Assembly: GCA_964633715.1 (NCBI GenBank)
Contig: CAZWHQ010000011.1
Span: forward strand, 31,894 to 95,893
Reading direction: 5' to 3'
From: JAUWVG01 sp964633715
GTDB taxonomy: Bacteria; Acidobacteriota; Aminicenantia; Aminicenantales; Aminicenantaceae
DNA: 64,000 nt
Under the pieces are notes generated by a model. It saw nothing but the letters and a program-made list of their open reading frames with translations, was not told the DNA's origin and ran no database searches. Numbering within the stretch: the first letter of the stretch is position 1; the number at the start of each line of letters is the position of its first letter. This document shows positions 54,230 to 63,070 of this stretch, piece after piece. A program made the translations under genes and the position numbers.

Positions 54230-54889
54230 TCACTCAAAGTATTGATCCGTCTTCTCATCCAGGTTTTGCAGCACTTTCTCGAGCTTCTCTCGTTCTTCTT
54301 CAAGGGCCTCCTCTTTAAGATTGGGATCTATTGCGATGGGATCGCCATAGATGGCGACAACCTTTGAAAAAGGTTTGGACATCAAAAAATTATCCCAGCT
54401 TTTTAAGTTTTTTTTCTTGGACGTCGAAAAAGAAAAGGGCACGAGATAGGCGCCTGTCTGGTGAGCCAATTTGATCCCTCCCATTTTAAAAACTCGATTT
54501 GGGCCTTTAGGACCATCGGGAATGATAATCACTTCCCCTCCGTTATTGAGTTCCTGTTTCATGTCATTCCATACTTTGATAACGGCATGAGAGCCCGAGC
54601 CCCTCAGGATTTTGTATCCCCATCCCGACATAATCCTGGCTGGGATCTCTCCATCCTCACTCGGGCTGATAAGAGGCATGATGTTTCGCTTACGAAAAAA
54701 ATAGGGGACAAGAAAGATTTTTCCATGCCAGATGAGCAGAACTACGGCTTTGCCCTTAGTACGCAGCTCTTTGTATTTTTCTTCCCCCAAAATTGTCCAT
54801 TTGCAGGATTTGGCCCAGAGCCAAAAAACCACTTTTCCCACAACACCCACCAACCACCAGCGTATATTTTTCAAAAAAGACATTGGCAT
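54230..54889 (-). CDS. DUF374-type lysophospholipid acyltransferase
   Basis: 219 residues. VVLLIWHGKIFLVPYFFRKRNIMPLISPSEDGEIPARIMSGWGYKILRGSGSHAV and EVIIIPDGPKGPNRVFKMGGIKLAHQTGAYLVPFS show the acyltransferase blocks, with WHG for the catalytic histidine and GPKGP. DUF374 proteins resemble LPLAT/KdsO-like lipid A acyltransferases. N-terminal hydrophobic segment (WWLVGVVGKVVFWLW). Acts at the inner membrane; the exact acceptor is unknown. Confidence 0.88.
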   Translation of the reverse strand: MPMSFLKNIRWWLVGVVGKVVFWLWAKSCKWTILGEEKYKELRTKGKAVVLLIWHGKIFLVPYFFRKRNIMPLISPSEDGEIPARIMSGWGYKILRGSGSHAVIKVWNDMKQELNNGGEVIIIPDGPKGPNRVFKMGGIKLAHQTGAYLVPFSFSTSKKKNLKSWDNFLMSKPFSKVVAIYGDPIAIDPNLKEEALEEEREKLEKVLQNLDEKTDQYFE

Positions 54890-55011
54890 AATTTTATCAA
54901 ATGAACACCATGTTACTCAACTTCAATCACGAAAAGGCATGATAATTAAATTCCTTTGCATTGATGAAATTTTTTATGACAAATGAACGTCCTTTAGAAT
55001 GACAGAGAAAA

Positions 55012-55302
55012 ATGCACTATACATATGTTCTGATGAGCACAAAAGAAAAAAAATTGTATTCGGGATTCACCCAGGATCTTAAAAGGCGAATGGAACTCCA
55101 CAGAAGAGGATTCATGATGAAAGGAAAAAACAATGGATCATTGAAGCTCATTTACCTAGAGGCCTGCCTCAATAAAAAAGATGCCGTCCGTCGAGATAAA
55201 TACCTGAACACTTTTTTTGGAAGAAGATACTTAAAAACCAGATTGAAGAAATACTTCGCCACCTTACAAAATAAAAAAGACTTTAGACTTATTGCTTTCT
55301 AA
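55012..55302 (+). CDS. GIY-YIG nuclease-domain protein
   Basis: 96 residues. YTYVLMSTKEKKLYSGFTQDLKRRMELHRRG carries the GIY-YIG pattern (Y-V-L ... Y-S-G) and the catalytic Arg in LKRRMELH. The usual downstream Glu is present (YLEACLNKKDAVRRDKYLN). Small standalone GIY-YIG proteins are common in bacterial genomes; function unclear. Its 3' end overlaps the convergent symporter gene by 14 bp. Confidence 0.85.
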   Translation: MHYTYVLMSTKEKKLYSGFTQDLKRRMELHRRGFMMKGKNNGSLKLIYLEACLNKKDAVRRDKYLNTFFGRRYLKTRLKKYFATLQNKKDFRLIAF

Positions 55303-56689
55303 AATTTTCGAAAACCCATCCACCCAAAAAACCCAAAAAAGAGATTCCCAGCCCATAAGGCACTGAATAGGGCCAGTCAGGCCACCTGCTTTGTGACAAC
55401 ACGTTTATTTCAGACAAAAAACCAAGGAAAGAATATCCTCCTCCAAGAATAAGGCTCAACAGCCCAGCTGCCGGCCGCTTTTTTTTCATAAACAGCATGG
55501 CCATCCCCGGGATAAAAAGTCCTTCCGTCAAAATTTCCGAGGCCAGACCGAGAGTCTTCAAGATGGATTGAAGCTTGGTTGCAATAAGAAATGCCAATAC
55601 TCCAATGACCACCGTTGACAGCCTGCTTATAGTGACGATGTTTGTTTTGTGTGTGGAGACAAACTGCTGGAAAACATCTCTTGTTAAGGACAAAGCACCC
55701 GTGTTGATGGCCGTATCCATTGTAGACATGATGGCTGCAGTAATTGCAATAAACAGCCCGACTCCCAAAAAATTTCCTGTCTTGGAAGAGATAATGGCGG
55801 ACAGGAGAGGGCCTTCCTGAACTCCTGAAGGAAAAAGAGACAAGGCTAATATTCCTATTAGGACAATCCCCCAGTACACGAATATAAACGTTCCTCCCGC
55901 TGCCAGCAAACCCTTTTTGGCTTTTTTTACAGTCTGGGCTGCTTGAATCCTCTGCCAGGCGATGGGTGAGATAATCCACGCCATTGTAAACGAAATCAAG
56001 ATTAAAATATTCCTTTTAAAATCATAAAACAGTGAAAAATATTGATCTTTTCCCAGCTGGGCAGCTAAAAAAGAAACAGATGTTCCCTGTGTCGCGTTGA
56101 GCAAAAATCCCAACAGCCCAAAAAGTCCTGCGATAAGGAGGAAAAACTGCAGCCCATCTGTAACGACAACTGAGAAGAAGCCCCCAAATATTGAGTAGAT
56201 AAGCACGATGGCTGTCCCCAGGAGAAGAGCATAAAAATAGGATGTACCGAGAAAAACCTTGAGAAAATTTCCGATGGCGACCATCTGGCTCGAGGCAAGA
56301 AGGGTCATGTACCATATGATCAATATCGAAGCCAAATGCCGGACCAAAGGGCCATAGCGCAACTCTACCAAATCTGGAAGACTCACAATGGGAAGTTGTC
56401 TGATTGGTTTGGCCAGAAAAAAATAAAACACAAACACGGTCAGAAGCGTCGGCATCCCCATCACCCAAAAAGAGCTCACGCCAACTCGGTAGGCCTCATC
56501 TACAGACACCAGCGTCGATGTCGCACCCAACCAGGAAGCGCCCAATGTCAGAAAAACCAGAGAGGAAGGAAGCCGTCGTGAGGCCAGAAAGAAATCCTCG
56601 AGATTTCGCATCCTCTTCGAAAACACAAAACTCAAAACAAGGAGCAGAGCGAGATACCCGAGAAAGATAACGATAAATTCAATTCTCAC
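55289..56689 (-). CDS. Sodium:solute symporter (SSS) family transporter
   Basis: 466 residues, about 12-13 membrane segments (LALLLVLSFVFSKRM at the start; GTAIVLIYSIFGGFFSVVVTDGLQFFLLIAG; MSTMDTAINTGALSLTRDVFQQF near the sodium-site helix). LASRRLPSSLVFLTLGASWLGATSTLVSVDEAYRVG is the SSS N-terminal signature. Cotransports a small organic solute with sodium. The start is GTG at 56689, with a TATAAC box only 6 nt upstream and no ribosome site. Confidence 0.9.
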   Translation of the reverse strand: MRIEFIVIFLGYLALLLVLSFVFSKRMRNLEDFFLASRRLPSSLVFLTLGASWLGATSTLVSVDEAYRVGVSSFWVMGMPTLLTVFVFYFFLAKPIRQLPIVSLPDLVELRYGPLVRHLASILIIWYMTLLASSQMVAIGNFLKVFLGTSYFYALLLGTAIVLIYSIFGGFFSVVVTDGLQFFLLIAGLFGLLGFLLNATQGTSVSFLAAQLGKDQYFSLFYDFKRNILILISFTMAWIISPIAWQRIQAAQTVKKAKKGLLAAGGTFIFVYWGIVLIGILALSLFPSGVQEGPLLSAIISSKTGNFLGVGLFIAITAAIMSTMDTAINTGALSLTRDVFQQFVSTHKTNIVTISRLSTVVIGVLAFLIATKLQSILKTLGLASEILTEGLFIPGMAMLFMKKKRPAAGLLSLILGGGYSFLGFLSEINVLSQSRWPDWPYSVPYGLGISFLGFLGGWVFENFRKQ

Positions 56690-56750
56690 ACTGAGGTTAT
56701 AACAAAAATCCTCCTTTTTCCCAAATATTCAGGAGCAGCCTATTATAAAT

Positions 56751-57024
56751 CATGGAAAATGAAATCTGAAGAGAATGGAAAAAGCGACATCCGAGGATTT
56801 AGCCTTACCGAGTTTTGTTCATCGAGGGAAGCCGGTTGTCCTGGCCGCTTAGTATGTTTGAGCACGGAAGACTTTATCAAAAGTGGAACGCATCTTCTTG
56901 ATAGTCTCTATGAGGTAAATAAAGTATTCGGGCGGAGTTACGCAAGCGCCGAGATGAACCACGAGGGAATGGCGTAAAAAATCCGAGTGGAGCGCTTCCA
57001 CCTGTTCAGGCTTCATTTTCCATG
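56751..57024 (+). ncRNA. Candidate structured RNA of unknown class
   Basis: This region fills the gap between the symporter and the LolA-like gene. The ends are exactly complementary: CATGGAAAATGAA (56751-56763) pairs with TTCATTTTCCATG (57012-57024), continued by CTGAA/TTCAG (56766-56770 with 57005-57009) across a 2x2 internal loop. Internal hairpins include GTGGA-GCGCT-TCCAC near 56990 and GACTTTATCAA with TTGATAGTC. A TATTAT box at 56741 could start a transcript near 56752. It matches none of tmRNA, RNase P, 6S or SRP RNA as I know them. The strand is inferred. Confidence 0.45.
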
Positions 57025-57093
57025 AATTCTAATCATTCTGTTGAATTCATTCTTGAAATCGCGGAAAGGCAGTTGCTTTCTACTAAGATGATT

Positions 57094-57122
57094 TTGAACC
57101 GGTCCCATTTGTTTGTTATAAT
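57094..57122 (+). promoter_or_regulatory. Promoter of the LolA-like gene
   Basis: TTGAAC (57094-57099), a 17-nt spacer and TATAAT (57117-57122) with an extended TGT in front. TATAAT ends 8 nt before the ATG at 57131, so the message may be leaderless. A GGGAG is present in the 8 nt, but it would lie upstream of the expected start of transcription. Confidence 0.7.
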
Positions 57123-57130
57123 TCAGGGAG

Positions 57131-57763
57131 ATGAAAAAAATATTTTTTCTCTTGTTAGTGGCGTCAATCGGTTTTGCTCAAACGGCCGAAAATGTGGCCC
57201 AAAAAACAGAAGCAACCCTCCGTTCCTACCAAACACTGCAGGCAGAATTTGAACACCTTTATTATTCATCAACAGTGGCCACGCCACTCAGAGAATTTGG
57301 AACATGTTATTTTCAAAAGCCCGGCCTCATGAAATGGCACTACAAAAAGCCGGAAGAAAAGATCTATCTTTTAAAGGATACCATCATCGAATCCTATTTC
57401 CCCGAAGATAACCAGCTCCTTCGGAGCTCTTTCGAAAAGGAAGATGAATCCGATATCCTCCTACTCCTGTCAGGAAAACAAGGATTACTCGAGAATTATA
57501 CGGCTGAATTCAGCCCCTTTCCAACGGAGAATGTTGACGTTCTCCAGATAAAGCTGACACCCAAAAAAGAGGACACAGGGACTTTCATCCTTCTTGAAAT
57601 CAGTATAAAAACGTGGATGATCCTCAAGGCTGTTTTCTTTGACTGGGCGGGAAATAAGTCGGAATTCCATTTCAACAAGACTCGGTTCGATGCAACTCTC
57701 CCCAAAAAGACCTTCGAGCTAAAAGTGCCCAAAGGGACAGAAATCATTTCGGATATAAAATAG
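57131..57763 (+). CDS. Outer-membrane lipoprotein carrier LolA-like
   Basis: 210 residues with signal peptide (FFLLLVASIGFA). The domain reads LRSYQTLQAEFEHLYYSSTVATPLREFGTCYFQKPGLMKWHYKKPEEKIYLLKDTIIESYFPEDNQL, the pattern of LolA (substrate-binding beta-sheet with Arg/Trp region). LolA shuttles lipoproteins from LolCDE to LolB. C-terminus LPKKTFELKVPKGTEII. Next to an ECF operon, perhaps by chance. Confidence 0.87.
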   Translation: MKKIFFLLLVASIGFAQTAENVAQKTEATLRSYQTLQAEFEHLYYSSTVATPLREFGTCYFQKPGLMKWHYKKPEEKIYLLKDTIIESYFPEDNQLLRSSFEKEDESDILLLLSGKQGLLENYTAEFSPFPTENVDVLQIKLTPKKEDTGTFILLEISIKTWMILKAVFFDWAGNKSEFHFNKTRFDATLPKKTFELKVPKGTEIISDIK

Positions 57764-57804
57764 GGCCCCTGAGTGGATCTCAAAACCTTTTTCCCTTACG
57801 TACG

Positions 57805-57832
57805 TATAATTTAGGGAGGACAGGACGTCCTC
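57805..57832 (+). promoter_or_regulatory. TATAAT box and hairpin over the ECF sigma ribosome site
   Basis: TATAAT lies at 57805-57810. Downstream, GAGGAC (57816-57821) pairs with GTCCTC (57827-57832) around a 5-nt loop and would cover GGGAGG, the only good ribosome site for the ATG at 57834. This could restrict sigma translation, but the helix is short. Confidence 0.4.
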
Positions 57833-57833
57833 A

Positions 57834-58406
57834 ATGAATGAAGATATCGAACTTGTTCAAAAAGCTCTTAAAGGTGAGAAAAAGGCATTTGAAATGATCA
57901 TCCGAAAGTATCAATCTCCACTTGCCAACTATGTCGGACGCATGGTCAAGGAAAATGAACTGGCCCTCGACATCACACAAGAAGTGTTCATCAAAGCCTA
58001 TTCTTCCCTGCACTCCTACCGGCAGGAATACAAATTCAAGACCTGGCTTTTTAAAATCGCTTCAAACACAGTCATCGATTATTGGAGAAAGAAAAAAATC
58101 AATGCTTTTTCGATCGATCAGCCTCTTGATCTGGGCGGGAATTCTGTACCATACCAAATTGCATCCAAAAATCCTTCATTAGATAGAAGTGTAGAACTTC
58201 ATGAAGTTCAAGAAAGGATTGAAAAGGTGTTGGACAAACTTCCTGCAAATCTTAAAGAACTGTTCGTTTGGAGGCACATCAACGACCTCAGCTATGAAGA
58301 GATGGCAGAAATAAAGGGAATTCCCCTGGGAACAATCAAGAATAGAGTATTTCAAGCCAAGGAAATGCTGCGCAAATATTTGGAGAAAGACAGATGGAAT
58401 GCCTGA
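57834..58406 (+). CDS. ECF-family RNA polymerase sigma factor (second system)
   Basis: 190 residues. Region 2: MIIRKYQSPLANYVGRMVKENELALDITQEVFIKAYSSLHSYRQEYKFKTWLFKIASNTVIDYWRKKK. Region 4: LPANLKELFVWRHINDLSYEEMAEIKGIPLGTIKNRVFQAKEMLRKYL. Related to, but clearly different from, the sigma factor at 16.3 kb. Overlaps the anti-sigma gene by 13 bp, so production of the two is coupled. Confidence 0.93.
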   Translation: MNEDIELVQKALKGEKKAFEMIIRKYQSPLANYVGRMVKENELALDITQEVFIKAYSSLHSYRQEYKFKTWLFKIASNTVIDYWRKKKINAFSIDQPLDLGGNSVPYQIASKNPSLDRSVELHEVQERIEKVLDKLPANLKELFVWRHINDLSYEEMAEIKGIPLGTIKNRVFQAKEMLRKYLEKDRWNA

Positions 58407-58972
58407 CAATTGCTCAGATTTATCTCTTTATTGAAAATGAACTGGCCTCGGATGAAGCCCAAAAGATCCAAGAGCATCTCAAAGAATGTGCCATATGCCG
58501 GAATGCCGTTGAAGAGAGGAGTGTTCTGGTCCAGGCCGCTGACTCCCTTCCGCAATTTGAACTCCCTCCCAATTTTACAGACCAGGTCATGGCAAAAATA
58601 TTCCCGACCAGAATACCCCTTCGTATTTGGATCAGAGCCACCGCCGGCGGACTGTCAGCCATCATATTTGCCTTCTTTCTTTTCTACATGTTTTCTGGAA
58701 AAAATCTTGCGGATCTTTTTATCAACGTCAATAAATTTATACTTCCCTTTCTTCGCACTCTATCGACAGGGATCGTAAAGGCTGTTAAGCTCATCTGGCA
58801 ACTCATTAAAATTATTGCTCAGTTTTTCGATTTCGCACTCAAAGGCTTTGGAAAACTGACAACCATCCTGAGTCCTGAAGCCCAGATCGGAATTTTCGCC
58901 CTGTCCATTATCTCCTTCACTCTCATCTACATCGCGGTGAGAAAAAAACTCATGTTTGGAGAAAAAGGATGA
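58394..58972 (+). CDS. Zinc-finger anti-sigma factor with two membrane regions
   Basis: 192 residues. N-terminal zinc finger (MECLTIAQIYLFIENELASDEAQKIQEHLKECAICRNAVEE). Membrane helix TAGGLSAIIFAFFLFYMF (about 80-97), then a long amphipathic/hydrophobic middle and a second helix IGIFALSIISFTLIYIAV near the C-terminus. It should hold the neighbouring sigma factor at the membrane. Overlaps both neighbours (ATGA with the next gene). Confidence 0.85.
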   Translation: MECLTIAQIYLFIENELASDEAQKIQEHLKECAICRNAVEERSVLVQAADSLPQFELPPNFTDQVMAKIFPTRIPLRIWIRATAGGLSAIIFAFFLFYMFSGKNLADLFINVNKFILPFLRTLSTGIVKAVKLIWQLIKIIAQFFDFALKGFGKLTTILSPEAQIGIFALSIISFTLIYIAVRKKLMFGEKG

Positions 58973-59895
58973 ATATCAAAATAATTCTTCCTCTTATCTT
59001 TCTTTTCCTCATTTCAGGGTTTTCTCCTTTGAGTGGTCAAGGATTAATTCTGCAAAAAAATATCACCGTGGAAGAACATGACGTTCAGGATAACGTCATC
59101 TCATTTGGTGGAACCATTCTAGTCAAAGGGACCGTCACTGAAAATGTGATAGCCTTTGGAGGAGACATCATCATTGAAGGAGAGGTCGGTGTCGCCGTCG
59201 TGGGATTTGGTGCAAAAATTGTATTAAAATCCTCTGCTGAGATCAAAGGGGACGTAGTCTCCATCGCCGGAGAACTCGATAAACATCCCGGAGCTTTTGT
59301 CAAAGGTGACACGATGACCTTTTTCTTTGACACTCCGGAAGCCATCAAGGGATTATTTGATAAAGGGCTCGTCGGCCTTATCCCCATCATCTTAATCTTC
59401 AAGCTCATCTCTCTTGTTTTCTGGTTCATTCTGGCCATCATTTTCGCCGCCATATTTCCACGGCAGACTATGCTCGCCTCGACCCAATTGCGGACATCCT
59501 TTTGGCCAACTTTTGGAATCGGACTTTTAAGCATTATTGTGTATACGGGGCTCATTCTCTTCTCCGCCGTATTGACACTTGTATTAATAGGAATTCCCAT
59601 ACTCATTACTCTTATCGCTTTGGGAATTGCCGTGAAAGTCTTTGGTAGAATAATTATCTTCTACTTTTTTGGAGAGGCCTTGGCTCGAGCTTTTAATAAA
59701 AAGAGCCCCGCCACTATCACCTCCGTGCTTTTTGGTTTCTTACTGGTTAGTTTTATCACATTAATTCCGATTTTAGGCTCACTGTTTTCGGCCGTGATCA
59801 GCATCCTGGGATGGGGAGTAGTCATTCGCACAAAATTCGGGACAACAGAAAATTGGTTCAAGAAAAAGCAATCTATCCCCATTCAAGCAGAATAG
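58969..59895 (+). CDS. Bactofilin-like/polymer-forming domain membrane protein
   Basis: 308 residues. A signal peptide (LPLIFLFLISGFSPLSG) leads to a right-handed beta-repeat segment (GGTILVKGTVTENVIAFGGDIIIEGEVGVAVVGFGAKIVLKSSAEIKGDVVSIAGELD), like the bactofilin/polymer-forming repeats. Four or more membrane helices follow. Third gene of the ECF operon, so probably an envelope protein controlled by it; may assemble on the outer face. Confidence 0.75.
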   Translation: MNIKIILPLIFLFLISGFSPLSGQGLILQKNITVEEHDVQDNVISFGGTILVKGTVTENVIAFGGDIIIEGEVGVAVVGFGAKIVLKSSAEIKGDVVSIAGELDKHPGAFVKGDTMTFFFDTPEAIKGLFDKGLVGLIPIILIFKLISLVFWFILAIIFAAIFPRQTMLASTQLRTSFWPTFGIGLLSIIVYTGLILFSAVLTLVLIGIPILITLIALGIAVKVFGRIIIFYFFGEALARAFNKKSPATITSVLFGFLLVSFITLIPILGSLFSAVISILGWGVVIRTKFGTTENWFKKKQSIPIQAE

Positions 59896-59900
59896 AGATT

Positions 59901-60156
59901 ACCTGAATTATTCATAAAACTACCGACACCATCATTTATATACAATGATATCAACTTGATAGCACAATTTTTACATAACCATAAACACTACTGCATTTAT
60001 TGTCCAATCAGTATTAAACGTCGGGATTTTTACCTCAAGGGGGCGCGCCGATCTCACCACATCTGCTTCGTTACGACCCGATCGCGGTGGAAAACCACAG
60101 CTTCACGGGCCGATGCCTCGCATCTGTAGCAACCTCGACTCGTGAATAATCCAGGT
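59901..60156. repeat. Inverted-repeat (MITE-like) element between two genes
   Basis: The 14-bp ends ACCTGAATTATTCA (59901-59914) and TGAATAATCCAGGT (60143-60156) are reverse complements except at one base and enclose 228 bp. The right half of the interior (60020-60140) is markedly more GC-rich than the surroundings and has no reading frame. Almost the entire gap between the bactofilin-like gene and frr lies inside it. A 17-bp part of the left end recurs at 28539. Confidence 0.6.
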
Positions 60157-60159
60157 AGA

Positions 60160-60717
60160 CTATATCTCCAAAACCTCTTTTTCTTTAGCCTGGGCAAGCT
60201 CTTCTATTTTTTTTGAATATTCGTTGGTGATTTCCTGAAGTTTATCATATCCCCAAAATTTATCATCTTCAGTGATCTCTTTTTCTTTTTCCAGGAACTC
60301 AATCGTTTCCTTTGTTTCTCTTCTCATATTGCGCAGCGTTGTCTTTTCATCTTCCATCATTTTTTTGACATGTTTGGCAAGTTCACGCCGTCTTTCCTCA
60401 TCCAGAGGGGGGATTGGAACTTTAAGCGTTTTGCCATCGTTTATCGGATTGAGCCCCAGGTCTGCGGCACGAATGGCTTTATCGATGGATTCGAGAAAGT
60501 TCGGGTCCCAGGGCTGAATGGTGATCAACGATGGATCGGGGACGCCAAGAGTGGCCACCTGATTGATCGGTGTAAGGTTTCCATAATAGTCGATTTTAAT
60601 TCCCTCAAACACATTGATGCTCGCTCGGCCAGTTCTCAACTTGCTCATTTCGTTGCGAAAATGCTCAGTTGAGACTTTCATTTTTCTTTCGAGTTCCTTT
60701 AATTCTTCCTTTACCAT
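60160..60717 (-). CDS. frr: Ribosome recycling factor
   Basis: 185 residues, full length. VKEELKELERKMKVSTEHFRNEMSKLRTGRASINVFEGIKIDYYGNLTPINQVATLGVPDPSLITIQPWDP is the RRF signature, and RRELAKHVKKMMEDEKTTLRNMRRE is the conserved three-helix region. Releases the ribosome after termination with EF-G. Last gene of the translation operon; a 60-nt gap separates it from pyrH. Confidence 0.97.
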   Translation of the reverse strand: MVKEELKELERKMKVSTEHFRNEMSKLRTGRASINVFEGIKIDYYGNLTPINQVATLGVPDPSLITIQPWDPNFLESIDKAIRAADLGLNPINDGKTLKVPIPPLDEERRRELAKHVKKMMEDEKTTLRNMRRETKETIEFLEKEKEITEDDKFWGYDKLQEITNEYSKKIEELAQAKEKEVLEI

Positions 60718-60777
60718 TTGAATCCTCTCCGTGTGTATGGAGTTTCTTCCTTCACAAAAAAGGATGCGAATGAAGTA

Positions 60778-61500
60778 TCAATAAATCTTGGTGCCGATGT
60801 TGTATCCGAGCACGGCTTTCTTGATGCAGTTTTTTTTCTTAAGATTAAAGACAATGATGGGAAGATTGTTATCCCTGCACAGCGATATAGCCGTAGTGTC
60901 CATGACCCGCAGCCCCTTTTTGATCACATCCAAGTACTTGATAGTTTCAAATCTTTTTGCGTTTTTGTCCTCGATAGGATCGGCAGAATAAACACCGTCG
61001 ACTTTTGTGGCTTTCAGGATGACCTGCGCTTTAATCTCCAGTGCCCTCAGGGCTGCTGCCGTATCGGTTGTAAAATAAGGACTCCCGATTCCAGCGCTGA
61101 AAATGATCACGCGATTTTTCTCAAGATGGCGGAGAACCCTGCGCCTGACAAAGGGCTCGGCGACCGACTTGACCTCAATGGCCGAAATGTGTCGTGTGCT
61201 AACACCTTCTTTTTCCAGCGCGTCCTGCAGGGCAATCCCATTAATGACAGTGGCTAATAATCCCATGTAATCGGCGGAGGCTCTTTCCATACCTGCCTCA
61301 GTTCCACGAATTCCCCGGAAAATATTTCCACCACCAATCATAATTGAAATCTGTACACCAAGATCATGGATATCTTTAATCTGACTGGCTATAGATTTGG
61401 CTGTTTCGACATCGATGCCGAATGAATGTTTTCCGAGTAAAGACTCCCCCGAAAGTTTGATCAGAATTCGTTCGAAAACTGGTTTATCTTGAGCCATCAT
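60778..61500 (-). CDS. pyrH: UMP kinase
   Basis: 240 residues. [52 protein letters not shown] is the amino-acid-kinase phosphate loop; [52 protein letters not shown] is the UMP-kinase signature. Makes UDP from UMP. Located between tsf and frr as in many bacteria. Starts MMAQD; the second Met (61497) is equally possible. Confidence 0.97.
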   Translation of the reverse strand: MMAQDKPVFERILIKLSGESLLGKHSFGIDVETAKSIASQIKDIHDLGVQISIMIGGGNIFRGIRGTEAGMERASADYMGLLATVINGIALQDALEKEGVSTRHISAIEVKSVAEPFVRRRVLRHLEKNRVIIFSAGIGSPYFTTDTAAALRALEIKAQVILKATKVDGVYSADPIEDKNAKRFETIKYLDVIKKGLRVMDTTAISLCRDNNLPIIVFNLKKKNCIKKAVLGYNIGTKIY

Positions 61501-61506
61501 TTATTA

Positions 61507-62103
61507 TTAAGATCCGCCCAATTGGAACCGGGCAAATCTTCTGACTCTTATATTCTCTCCAAATTTCGCAATAAAAGACGCCACATATTCTTTGATTGAG
61601 AGCTTGTCATCTTTTATATATTTTTGATCCACAAGGCAGATCTCTTCATAGAACTTATTCAGTTTTCCCAAGACAATTTTTTCAACAATCTCAGGAGGTT
61701 TTTTTGAATCCTTGAACTGCTCATGAATGATCTCTTTTTCCTGGTCCAGCACATCTTGTGGAATCTCCTCCGGGGATACATACTTCGGATTAGCCGCTGC
61801 GATATGCATCGCAATATTTTTGACCATTTCCTGAAATTCATCATTTCTGCTTACAAAATCTGATTCGCATTTGACTTCAACAAGAACTCCTATTTTGCCA
61901 TTCATGTGAATGTACGAACCAACCATTCCATCCGCCGTCTCTCGGTTCATCTTTCCCTCAGCTCGGGCAAATCCCTTTTTCCGAAGGATAATAATGGCTT
62001 TTTCAATGTCTCCGCCGCTTTCATTGAGTGCTTTTTTGCACTCCATCATGCCTAATCCCGTACGATCACGTAATTCTTTGACAGTTGCTGCAGTAATATT
62101 CAT
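61507..62103 (-). CDS. tsf: Elongation factor Ts (short form)
   Basis: 198 residues. [40 protein letters not shown] is the N-terminal/UBA signature, and [19 protein letters not shown] is the core TDFV-like motif. It exchanges GDP for GTP on EF-Tu. The protein is short (E. coli ~283) because it carries only one copy of the core repeat, like Thermus. Overlaps rpsB by 4 bp. Confidence 0.97.
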   Translation of the reverse strand: MNITAATVKELRDRTGLGMMECKKALNESGGDIEKAIIILRKKGFARAEGKMNRETADGMVGSYIHMNGKIGVLVEVKCESDFVSRNDEFQEMVKNIAMHIAAANPKYVSPEEIPQDVLDQEKEIIHEQFKDSKKPPEIVEKIVLGKLNKFYEEICLVDQKYIKDDKLSIKEYVASFIAKFGENIRVRRFARFQLGGS

Positions 62104-63056
62104 TCCTTATTCTCTCCCTTTTCGTCTTCGGTTTTTTTTGATTCTTCTGGGCTTGCTTCATCTTTTTTCTCAGCAGGGGTTTCCTGAAGAGGATCTTGTT
62201 CTAAAAGTGCCCCTTCCAGTTTTTCTCCTGGTTCCGCTTTAGGCGATTCTTCCGGAGTCTCTTTAGGAGCCAACACCTGTTCCTCGGAAGCGGGTTCTTC
62301 CTCTGTTACGACCTCCTGATCTTCTGAAGCAGAGTCCTCATCTGTTTTCGCTTCCTGGAGTTCCTTTTCTAATTTTTTCTTTTTGCCTTCTAGGATAGCA
62401 TCCGAAATTTTAAGGGTAAACAACTCGATTGCCCGCAGCGCATCGTCATTTCCGGGGATTGGGTAGTCAATTCCCTCCGGATCCCCATTCGTGTCCACAA
62501 TCGAAATAACCGGAATTTTTAGCCTGCGAGCTTCCAGGATGGCAATATCTTCCTTGGTCGAGTCGATCACAAACATGATGCCGGGCAGTTTAGTCATATT
62601 TTTAATTCCGCCAAGGTTTTTTGTCAGTTTTCTGAAAACTTTATCCATTCTGGACTGCTCTTTTTTTGTCAAAAGATCCCAGCGTCCATCTTCCTTCATC
62701 TCATCCATCTCGATCAACCGCTCTACGCTGCTGCGAATAACACCGAAGTTGGTCAACAATCCACCCAGCCAACGCTGATTCACATAGTGGGCTTCACATT
62801 TTTCAGCATAATCTTTTATGATATCCTGAGCCTGCTTTTTTGTTCCGACCAACAGGACTTCTTTTCCTTGAGCGACCGCTTCCTCCACAAACATAAGAGA
62901 TTCTTTAAAAATCCTAATGGTCTTCTGCAAATCTATGATATAAATGCCGTTGCGTTGGCCAAATATGTAATCTTTCATTTTTGGATTCCAGCTCTTGGTC
63001 TGGTGGCCAAAATGAACACCGGCTTCTAAAAGTTCTTTCATCGTGACTGTAAGCAA
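62100..63056 (-). CDS. rpsB: 30S ribosomal protein S2 with long acidic C-terminal tail
   Basis: 318 residues. The first ~225 are standard S2: [43 protein letters not shown] and [39 protein letters not shown]. The last ~90 residues are a Glu/Asp/Pro/Lys-rich low-complexity tail not found in most S2 proteins. Its role is unknown. Start of the rpsB-tsf coupled pair. Confidence 0.97.
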   Translation of the reverse strand: MLTVTMKELLEAGVHFGHQTKSWNPKMKDYIFGQRNGIYIIDLQKTIRIFKESLMFVEEAVAQGKEVLLVGTKKQAQDIIKDYAEKCEAHYVNQRWLGGLLTNFGVIRSSVERLIEMDEMKEDGRWDLLTKKEQSRMDKVFRKLTKNLGGIKNMTKLPGIMFVIDSTKEDIAILEARRLKIPVISIVDTNGDPEGIDYPIPGNDDALRAIELFTLKISDAILEGKKKKLEKELQEAKTDEDSASEDQEVVTEEEPASEEQVLAPKETPEESPKAEPGEKLEGALLEQDPLQETPAEKKDEASPEESKKTEDEKGENKE

Positions 63057-63070
63057 AGGGTATCCTCCAT

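Noticed and set aside
56759..56977. A 72-codon open frame inside the symporter-LolA gap
   Set aside because: No ribosome site, unremarkable composition, and it lies inside the region with paired ends; more likely chance in a structured RNA or intergenic segment.
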